Shown one piece after another: positions 33,762 through 41,796 of a DNA stretch of 41,796 bases. Below the pieces are notes generated by a model. That model was not told the origin of the DNA, did no database searches, and was given only the letters and a program-made list of their open reading frames with translations. Made by a program: the position numbers and the translations under genes. The DNA is from Lenisia limosa (Eukaryota > Breviatea), in contig LPNZ01008575.1 in NCBI GenBank assembly GCA_001655205.1, positions 1 through 41,796 on the forward strand. Reading direction: 5' to 3'. Positions within the stretch are counted from its first letter, which is position 1, and every line of letters starts with the position of its first letter.

Positions 33762-36700
33762 CTAGATTTCGAGTTGCATAACATGGCGCACGGCATCTAG
33801 AACAGTCTCAACAACCACATCTGCTGGGTCTACGGTATCGTTATCACTTCCTTTGAAGACTCCTAGAGAAGGTTAGCACAACCCATAAAAACATCATGCT
33901 ATACTAAATAATTCATAATCAATTTATTGAGACCAGTCACCACCAGACCTCGCTCACAAGCCATCACGATCACCAACATCTCAGTTCTCCCAGCAAAAAC
34001 ACACGGTGAATCCCCATGCACATCAACAAGAATTTCATATGCGATCATTTACCTCTGTGAGATGATAATTGTGTAAATTGATTCCTTTACTGCTTGGGCC
34101 TGAAGAACGTAAACTCTTACTCACCAGTTTTTACAAGAATTGATGTGAGGCCATTGGCATTGGCTCCCTTAATATCTGATCTGAGGGAAGGAAGTAAATA
34201 AGGCGGAGTGGATGAAATTCAAAAAGGGAATTTAATAACAAATATGGAACACACAAATAATGTGAATAATATGCTAAATTGAAAATAATAATTAAGGAAG
34301 TGACGTGAAGAAGAAAAAAAACTCAAAAAAGTCCCTTTCCATGCGGGAAGTTGGCTCCGAAAGAAGACTGTAGATGTTCAACGATATCGATTAATCAATC
34401 ATTACAAACACCAACCTTGGGTTATCACCAACACCGAATATGTTACTGAGCTTCAAGGGCACCTCCTCAAAATCACTTTCTTCCCATTGAGTGCCGGGAT
34501 TTAGGATATCACGAAGGTCGAACCATTGGCGCTGGAGACAGTTCTGGGGGGGGGGGGTAATAANNNNNNNNNNNNNNNNNNNNNNNNNNNNNNNNNNNNN
34601 NNNNNNNNAAATGAATGAATAACACACGTAATATTATCAATAATATCTTGATAAGGCTTCACATTACAAAAACAATATGATATTGAGAGAGAACTCTTTG
34701 TTTCTGAGTTCCACCAGAGCCAACTCACAATTGTGTAGCTATAAGCGAGCTTAGAAGGTTTTCCAAACTCCAGCGCTTTGAGGTCTCGTCCTGTTGTTTC
34801 TTTGAAGAGCATCCTACAGCAGTTAGCAAGCCTCACTCAAGGTGTCAGAGTAAACAAGCACAATAAGCATATGACAATATGGATAAACACCTAGCATAAG
34901 CCCCCAACTTTAAGCTCTGATTGAACGCTCCCTGGCCGAAGCGCTTTAATGGGTGCTCGTTAGCCCAAAACATGTCAGAATTACTGGAAGGCCATGAGTG
35001 TATTAACAACAGTTGTTCTTTCGTCCAAAAAGATCAGACATAAAATGTTGTGTGATTCAGACTGAGCAAAAAGACATCTATCAGGGTCTATTGAATTATC
35101 CAACAAATAACGTATCAAAACTGATATTATCCTCAGATTATTTTGAACAATACCCTCCCACGTTGTGATTAATGGAATTTGTTGGGAGTCAATCTCTGAG
35201 TGTGTATCCAAGTTGCCATCCCCAGAGAGAACGTCTATCAATATCTAAGTCGTAAAAGAAGCAGGAGTTATTGTATCAATAGTTATTTCTAACAAGAACA
35301 ATACTACAAAATATATTTCCAATGACACCAAAAACAGAAACGCAGAACAAGTAATAAACCACCCACACTAAATGATATGATATCATACAATATTAAATCA
35401 TATAATACGTATGATGTCATATTTTTCAATCTTTATTCCGGAAATGGCCAAGAAAATAAGCAATAATCAGCCAGCCACCTTACCTGGGCATCCGACCCCC
35501 AGTCAGAAGGGTCACTCACAACAATGGCTGCAGCTACTTTCGTGTTTTCAGCAAAGCGTCTCTAAAAGAGTCAAAAAAAACTACATTCACAGAAATCCAT
35601 TTCACAGAGCATGATTAGCAGCTCACATAATTTTCAATCCCGTTCTGCTTAAATGGATATGCCTCGGGATGAGTGGCTAAAACCTGGGGAATTACAAAAC
35701 AGAAAAAAAGGTGCGCAAATATGGGCACTTTTGCAACCATATTACTTGGGATTATATGCCAGTTTGAACATTTTCGACCCACTTCATCTGTTGTAAGCAC
35801 ATGTCCAAAGCCGTATTCAAGAAGAACTTCTTTGGGGCTGGAGGTTGGGGGGGGGGGGAGTAAAATTGGAAAATTTATGAAACAAAAAGAGCCCAAATCA
35901 ACTTTGTTGGCTGACAACACACAATGGTTGATAACAACANNNNNNNNNNNNNNNNNNNNNNNNNNNNNNNNNNNNNNNNNNNNNNNNNNNNNNNNNNNNN
36001 NNNNNNNNNNNNNNNNNNNNNNNNNCCTACTTTCCTCTTCCAGCAACTAAAACGTTTTTGTCAAAATACAATGGAGCCAAGGCGCGAAGGGGTGTGTGGC
36101 ATTGAATGATCATATTCTCATCAATCTAGTACGTAAATCATAAAATTCTGTCAAAAACCATCACTACTTTTACAATACGGTGTATAATACATAGCATATC
36201 GATATATATAATCTATACTAACGATATAATATCATATCAGATTTACCTATCAAATATATGTGTGTGACAATAAATATGATATACTGTATTGTATATGTAT
36301 ACAGTGACCGGGATAAGTTTTGACTGATTTGCTATCTGATTTCCCAAGGAAAACAGGTCAAGACTTATCCCGGTCATAAATATTTGAAGGCAACATCAGA
36401 AGGGCAAAAACAAAATACTTCACCACATACCGGTACTTGCAGCTGTTCAGAGAGTTTCTCTGCGCGCTTGCTCTCTAAATGACCACCACCGTTTGTTAAA
36501 AACACCAAAGGAGTTGTGCGAAGCCCCCTGGTGGATGTGAATAATGGAGGCAAAGTATCATATGCAAGCTTTGTCCTTCTTACTCGGGATTGGCTTCCGA
36601 TTTCTCAGGGTAAAATATTTCTTTGAGAGCCCTTTTGGCAACCGAGCTTGCTTCTGTTCCATGGAGTAGCACTAGATTTTGAAGTAAGTAATGATATGTC

Positions 36701-37663
36701 GTTCTTTTTGAAGGTGAGTTTCCAAATCTGGATCCTTGATTTTTGGGGGTAAGATCCGAACAGATCCATATTTTTTAATAAATCTTGAAAAAGTTGAATT
36801 TGATACACCGCCGAACAGTTTAACAGTCATGTGCCAGAATGGCATTCAAAGATTCAATCAATAAAAAGGAACAAAGGGTATTATTGGTCAAGTCAATGAA
36901 TTTGTTAAAAATCATTGTGTATTCTTGCTGAACAAAAAATACCGGGATCTACCTTCGGATCTTCCTGGATCTTTAGTAGGATCCTACCATCCTAAAAACG
37001 GATTCGGATCTGGGAACCACGGAAATATAGCCCTAGTAGGGGAAAAAACAAGAGATGACCAGAAGAGATACAAGGCACCGAGTTCCCAAAATATTAATTT
37101 CAGCATATTCCCCACTCCCAACTACGGCTCACTTCGGTTCTAAAAAAGACTGAATTTCTCGATAAATCCTTGAAAGCTTCGATATTATATCGGTCTTTTT
37201 CGAACCCTACTCCCAACCCACCCCCATCAATATCGAAAACAAATCCGAAGTTAGACGGATTGAGAGCATTCTTGGCCGCAGGGGTTGAGAAGCCTCGGAC
37301 GAATAAGGAAGATGTTGACTGGGTCCATTAATAGCAAAGAACAGTCATTCTGATCAAAAATGATGGAAAGCAGCAAGGCCAAAAACACCCATCAATTATT
37401 TCAGTCTTTGAGAAAACGCATTTTTTTTATTATTTAAGAAAAACAGATACTAAATGCATAATCGTATCTTACCGATAAGGAGGGTAGAATTTCGAAACAA
37501 ACAAAAAAAGTATGCCACTTAACTCGACTGGCAACACATTTGAGATATTTGAGCCACCCGTGAAGATAAACATATCAACCATTTATCCAAAAATCAATAC
37601 CTCACCAATTTGCCCGCTTACTAAGATGGGTGAGACAAGTTTCTGTGCAAAAGACGACAACAT
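33762..37663 (-). CDS. HDHD5/CECR5-like HAD-superfamily class IIA hydrolase, mitochondrial-type leader
   Basis: Exons: 37663-37622 (MLSSFAQKLVSPIL), 37318-37222, 36603-36431, 36125-36031, 35837-35783, then near 35690, 35560, 35235, 34980, 34815, 34543, 34180, and 33870-33762. The Ser/Arg-rich leader ending FVRGFSTPAAKNAL looks like a mitochondrial presequence. HAD motif I is FVFDIDG and motif II is PLVFLTNGGGHLESKRAEKL. Family signatures follow: HTPLRALAPLYFDKNVLVAG, DPSDWGSDAQ, DMFWANEHPLKRFGQGAFNQ, GRDLKALEFGKPSKLAYSY (with the Lys), GVGDNP, SDIKGANANGLTSILVKTG. These match CECR5 in order. It should be a Mg-dependent phosphatase-type enzyme; the substrate is not established. The residue after DIDG reads Glu in my model rather than the usual Val, so exon 2/3 joining may be slightly off. 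Two introns carry C-run acceptors. Confidence 0.88.
34546..34557 (-). repeat. C-run acceptor in the HDHD5-like gene
   Basis: The minus strand reads TTATTA, twelve C, AG, then exon NCLQRQWFDL starting at 34543. An N gap (34564-34608) abuts the run, so the rest of the putative element is not visible. The donor of this intron is an ordinary GTGAGT at about 34729. Confidence 0.75.
35838..35939 (-). mobile_element. Introner-like element, 3' two-thirds, in the HDHD5-like gene
   Basis: The minus strand runs TGTTGTTATCAACC, TGTTGTCAGCCAACAAAG, TTGATTTGGGCTC, TTTTTGTTTCATAAATTTTC, CAATTTTACT and twelve C. It ends AACCTCCAG before the exon at 35837. An N gap (35940-36025) removes the 5' part up to the donor GTAGG at 36030. 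Confidence 0.85.
36302..36376. mobile_element. Palindromic MITE-like element, copy 3 (HDHD5-like intron)
   Basis: The left arm is CAGTGACCGGGATAAGTTTT then GACTGATT; the right arm is ACAGGTCAAGACTTATCCCG then GTCA. The centre TGATTTCCCAAGGAAAA matches the kinesin-intron copy. It lies in the intron between exons 36431 and 36125, next to an AT tract. Confidence 0.8.
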
Positions 37664-38808
37664 CGTTCGTACTATAATAACAACACACTACGTTACCTGG
37701 ATATAAGTAAGGCATTAGAGTTAGTGTCATATAATTAGAATTTGTAAAACAACAGAGTGTGCCCGTGGATTATGTTCCATTTTGTATGAGAATTGATGAA
37801 AAAAAAAAATGTACCACCTGTACCACCCACTCTGAAGTACCAGCTTTACAGCTGAGAATGCGAGTGGTGAAGCCGCCAAGTGCCGAGGTCGAGGTGTGAG
37901 GTGCCTGTCTTTTCCTCTCTCTTTCTCAATTGCTCTCACAACTCTGTCGTTGTCCTTTCTAAGCATTTTGTTTCTTGTCCCCNNNNNNNNNNNNNNNNNN
38001 NNNNNNNNNNNNNNNNNNNNNNNNNNNNNNNNNNNNNNNNNNNNNNNNNNNNNNNNNNNNNNNNNNNNNNNNNNNNNNNNNNNNNNNNNNNNNNNNTCTT
38101 TTTTTTCTTTTTTCCATCCAGTGTTTCATCTATTTTTTACTTGCTTGGCACTTGCCCACCCATTCACACCAACCATCTAGGAGGAAATATAGATACTTTA
38201 ACTTAAGCATATCCCTCCAAGCACCCACATCACCACAACACAACCAAACAGCCAGGCAAGTAAAGGTTAATGAAAGAAAGCTATTAAAGTGGTGAAGTGG
38301 TTTCGTAGTAATATAGCATGATTACACTGCTACCCAGTCCCCTAACCTCCACGTCTTTGAGGTTTCTGTGTCAATTTTCAAAAGTTGGCTCTGGTAACAG
38401 ATTGTCAAAAGGCTTTGAAACTGTTTTGTTTTTGTTGTAGAATTTTTTCATTTCCCGATGCCACCATCTCATTGAACCTTGTTTGTATTCTTGAAATAAT
38501 ATAAAGATATTCCCTCTGAATAGAAAACTTATGTTGTATCGACACAAGGAAACGATACAATAATAAACAAATGCAAACACAAAATTAGATTCTCATTAAA
38601 TAGAAGAACTTCTTCCTTCTTGCATCAGCAGTCTTTTTTTTGAACAATAATTCAGAATGGTTGGTTGGATTGAGAAGCCTTAATTGAAGGATTTGTCTCT
38701 TATTTCAAACTGGAAGGGTGTTAGCTTGTATCTCATAAATGTATATAGTTCACCAAGAAGCGGTGAGCAAATGTATATTACAAAATTAGTCATATTGTTT
38801 ACCTATTT
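37664..38808. other. Spacer with pyrimidine-rich tract and assembly gap
   Basis: This is the upstream region of the HDHD5-like gene and of the next plus-strand gene. A CTTTCTC/TTTTCT-rich tract surrounds a 114-N gap (37983-38096). Short open frames here are low-complexity. A first exon of the following gene may be hidden in this region. Confidence 0.4.
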
Positions 38809-39999
38809 ATGAGTTTTTGTTATTATTATTATTATTCTGTTGTTTGTTTGATCCGTTTGACCACTAAGGAAGAAGAAAACGAAGACAATGACAAGGTGAC
38901 ATTCATGTACCTTATGGATGACAATCACCCGCATGTGCTACCCTCACCAAAAGTCAAAAGGCGACAATTTCAATTCTTCGATCCCAAAGCCAACCAATCC
39001 TCATCCTCTGCACATTCCAACGTACCAGCTGTCTCCACTTCTTCACTCCCCAGTCAGCCACTCACCCGAAAGCCACCCAGTGTTCCAGCAACTTCCATGC
39101 CACCACAGCCTATAGAATTCAACCATCTCCTTTCCTCGGGGCATTCAGCACGTGTGAGCAGGGAACCTAAGTATGCAAAATACTGTATAGCAGAAGGTAT
39201 CATACGCATATTATGTGCAAATATGTATATTACACAATGTAGGTTCAAATACAAATCCAGCTTGATTGTGCAATGTTTGATATTGTCATTACATGTCTCC
39301 CAGCCTGTCTCCTATTTCATGAAGTCTCATATTGTATTGTTTGCCCCTATAGCCGCCTCACCTTCCAGAGACCTGCAACACAGCCGGTATTTTCCTTTGG
39401 TGATGGCGCGCCCCCTCCGTTCTTTGCCGCCCAGCCTACGCCACCAAGTGCGTTTTCTTTCAACCCAACTTCGCAGCCAATGCCCTTTGGTCTTGGATCC
39501 CAGCCCGATGTTCCAACAACAGTAACGTCAGCCTTTTCTGCTCCTCCTCTCACTAGGAACAAACCAAAGCACCAGACAACGCAGAGAGCCCCTTTGGTTT
39601 GATTTGCTTCTTAGCCCGCTGTCATTCACTTTCCCAGAGGTCAACGGCAAATAATCGTGCTGTTCGAGAAGACCACAAAGTTAATAGTACTCGGGACAAA
39701 GCCAAACAAGAGGTGAGGTTACAATTATAATATTGTTTTTAATACATATAATTACTATAGTTTATATGTAGTATATGTATATATAGTATCGATATATCAT
39801 ATAGTATAGTATTGGTATCAGTATATCGATATACTATATATTTATACTATACTAATATATAATCAAATGCTGCTATGGTAACTGGAATGGTTTAACTTTT
39901 TGTTTTTTTTCTTTCTTTTTTTTTTTGATCTCCTAGACCCGTCTTAAACGCAAGACAAAGCAATATAAGAAGAGTGATTCCCGTACTGGTGGTTTGTGA
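38809..39999 (+). CDS. FG/proline-rich low-complexity protein
   Basis: Exons: about 38868-39170 (EEENEDNDKVTFMYLMDDNH, VKRRQFQFFDPKANQSSSS, then Ser/Pro-rich), about 39354-39556 (QPVFSFGDGAPPPFFAAQ, AFSFNPTSQPMPFGLGSQ), 39637-39712 (ANNRAVREDHKVNSTRDKAK) and 39937-39999 (TRLKRKTKQYKKSDSRTGGL). The FSFGDG and PFGLGS motifs recall nucleoporin FG segments, but they are too few to assign the protein to the pore. The basic C-terminus could be a nuclear localisation signal. The start is uncertain: the ATG at 38809 begins a Tyr-run that may be intronic, so the first exon may lie upstream. Confidence 0.55.
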
Positions 40000-40513
40000 G
40001 GGTTGTTGAAGGAAGTTAGCGGTTGTATTGGACCTTGCAAGGACCATAGTTAAGGGATGGATGGGAGTAGTAATGACTATGATGAGCTTTCCTGATTATA
40101 CAATTACTTTTTAGAATTATGCAAAATACTATTGTGTGATTTCTTTGTCATACTCAACAGATTAAATCAATTAATTCAATTACCATTCCTAAACTGTGAT
40201 GTCGGGCTTGGTTCATAGTAGCCTTCATCCAAAAGTCTAGTAACATTCGATGGTAATCTCCTTTGTTGGTCTTAAGACGTTGTTATCAATTGGATTTCAC
40301 ACATGCTTTAGAAGACTCCTCTACCACTCCAGAAACGCATTCAACCCGTACTAGCTTAACTGTAGGAGCTGATTTGAGTTGTTTTTGGTAATTGCAAAGT
40401 TGTATTAGAATTTTTGGAGTGAACAATGATTCTCTCCGGCACTCCATCTCATCAGTTAGGATTATCAATCCACACTGCCAACCACCTCTCCCAAAATCAA
40501 GAAAACTGATGAA

Positions 40514-41256
40514 ATGGGCAACGATTCAAGTGAAAGTACCAATATCGATATAGCAAATGTAAAGTCGTTTGTGGGGTTGTAGTCAAAAAACAGAATATTT
40601 GTTGGTGTTTTTATCAACATTAGAGCATGTTATAGATTAACTGATGCTGATTGATAAATGTTTGTTCACTTTTTACCTTCTTAGACAAGTCACCCTAGTC
40701 TCTGCTATTTTCGAAGAAATGAAGAAATCTCTCAAAATTGTAAGAGTGGCTCTGTGTTGAAACTTAGTGCTTTTAGCTTAATGCTAATGTTGAACCTTTC
40801 GACAACTTGTATAATAACGCAGCTTTTTTGATTTATTAGGAAATCCCCGAAAAAAAGGAGAGAAAAGAGTCAAAATTTGAATGTGTTGTCTGTATGGATG
40901 CGGATGTGGAGGTTTGTGTGGAAACATATTTTCAGAGGAATTCAACTTTACACGAAAGATTAAAAAAGAGTTCTAATCATATCATGTACTACATATATAT
41001 GATATACTGACTGAGGTTAGTCTTGACCTGTGTCAGGCAAGACTGACCACAACATAATTGATGATATACTATATCATATAATATATAGATATGATTAGTC
41101 TCTAGAGATGAGAAATAAAACAAGGGTAAATTTTTACATCTTTAGAGTGTTGCAATGCCCTGCAAACACCTTTGTGTCTGTAGTACATGTGCGAAACAGC
41201 TAAAAACCTGTCCAAAATGCCGCGGTCGATCATCTTTCATGAAGATCTTCATCTAG
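40514..41256 (+). CDS. Small RING-finger protein (probable E3 ubiquitin ligase)
   Basis: The last two exons, 40840-40911 and 41146-41256, join in phase and encode FECVVCMDADVE, then SVAMPCKHLCVCSTCAKQLK and TCPKCRGRSSFMKIFI. The spacing C-x2-C...C-x-H-x2-C-x-C... and CPKC is a compact C3HC4-type RING like that in IAP/MUL1-type C-termini. Upstream exon 40685-40739 (QVTLVSAIFEEMKKSLKI) is in phase. The first exon probably starts at ATG 40514 (MGNDSSESTNIDIAN), whose Gly2/Ser6 context would suit N-myristoylation. Its join to the next exon is not settled, and an in-frame upstream extension is possible. A MITE-like fragment lies in the last intron. Confidence 0.75.
41007..41055. mobile_element. 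Diverged palindromic MITE-like fragment in a RING-gene intron
   Basis: TTAGTCTTGACCTG and CAGGCAAGACTGACC form an inverted repeat with a tiny loop, sharing GTCTTGACC with the family at 14330 and 36302. It is flanked by AT palindromic tracts. Confidence 0.5.
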
Positions 41257-41427
41257 CTATTTAACTATCTATTGTTCTAGTTCTATTTCCACTATTTCTA
41301 CCACCAACTCTTGATAGAAGTTTCCATTTGTATTTCAAAGCAACTGCACAATTTCATTTGTAATCTTACATCAGTTAAAAAATACTCCAATTTTGGTGAA
41401 GAAGTAGTGAGTGTATTTTCATCAATG

Positions 41428-41796
41428 TTAATCCTCAATCTGAACGTGTGAGACAAAAACGGCAATGAAAATCTCTGTTAAGACGTCAATCTGCATAAGT
41501 ACTGTATTCTCTTGGACATCCAGAAAGTCGCATAAATACGATCTCCCACAAGCCACCTTTACCGATACTTCAACCTCTTCATCGTCATCCTCTTCTTCTT
41601 CCTCCTAAAACATCATAAGAATTTTCCTTGACGTGAGGCAAACAAACCCGCAATATAAAAATTGGAAACTGCTCCAAAACCCTCCCTTTTGAAGGGTAAA
41701 CTTCAAACAACCCTTATTGACATATTTAAGCCAAAAACAACCCCACTACGTTATCAAGGTCTTCTCTTGCCTCTTGGAGGATTCTGTCCAAAACTT
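41428..41796 (-). CDS. 3' part of an acidic-protein gene (partial)
   Basis: The minus strand reads VLDRILQEAREDLDN up to a GTAGTG donor at 41749. The last exon, from 41604, begins EEEEEDDDEEVEV. It can be read through to TAA at 41428 (SVKVACGRSYLCDFLDVQEN, then VLMQIDVLTEIFIAVFV), or spliced at internal donors (41562 or about 41501). The acidic run is reminiscent of nuclear or chaperone-like tails. The gene is cut by the window edge and no family is recognised. Confidence 0.5.

Overview
This is a piece of a nuclear genome from an intron-dense eukaryote, probably a unicellular one. Every gene I could rebuild is cut into many short exons (12 to about 280 nt, with one 2.8-kb exception) by short GT-AG introns. 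The non-coding DNA is AT-rich, with many ATATCATAT-type stretches, and eight runs of N mark assembly gaps. Gene content (kinesin with a PH domain, TMEM151-type membrane protein, ankyrin proteins, an HDHD5/CECR5-type HAD hydrolase, a DUF3293 protein, a RING protein) does not fix the lineage. Exon models come from reading splice sites and reading-frame phase by eye; where phase closes across all exons I say so.

Layout. 1-2200: fragments of an unidentified minus-strand gene plus repeats. 2684-5930 (+): complete 16-exon TMEM151-like gene, 392 aa, phase-consistent. 6551-11761 (+): large gene with an ankyrin-like unit, leucine-rich repeats and a multi-pass membrane C-terminus. 12160-22243 (-): kinesin with N-terminal motor, coiled-coil stalk, a 941-codon glutamate/lysine-rich exon and a C-terminal PH domain. 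23082-25562 (+): secreted cysteine-rich protein with sushi-like modules. 26053-28441 (-): ankyrin-repeat gene. 28499-30613 (+): DUF3293-type gene, head-to-head with the previous gene, start codons 57 bp apart. 30777-32979 (-): second ankyrin gene. 33762-37663 (-): mitochondrial-type HDHD5/CECR5-like hydrolase. 38.8-40.0 kb (+): FG/proline-rich protein. 40514-41256 (+): small RING protein. 41428-41796 (-): 3' part of an acidic protein gene.

The most striking pattern is not a gene. Introns of unrelated genes share sequence: a module starting GTACGC and ending TTTTGTTTCATAAA, then CCAATTTTACTCCC and a run of 10-12 C followed by AG. Copies lie in the kinesin, ankyrin, HDHD5-like and DUF3293 genes, with a truncated copy in the TMEM151-like gene. 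All five are in the sense orientation of the host gene, and in three the C-run is the polypyrimidine tract of the acceptor. Some other introns begin GTGG(A)GGGG, so the two intron ends could pair as G-run to C-run. This looks like an introner-like (intron-generating) element family. A second family is a ~75-bp palindromic MITE-like element (CAGTGACCGGGATAAG ends), also found in introns.
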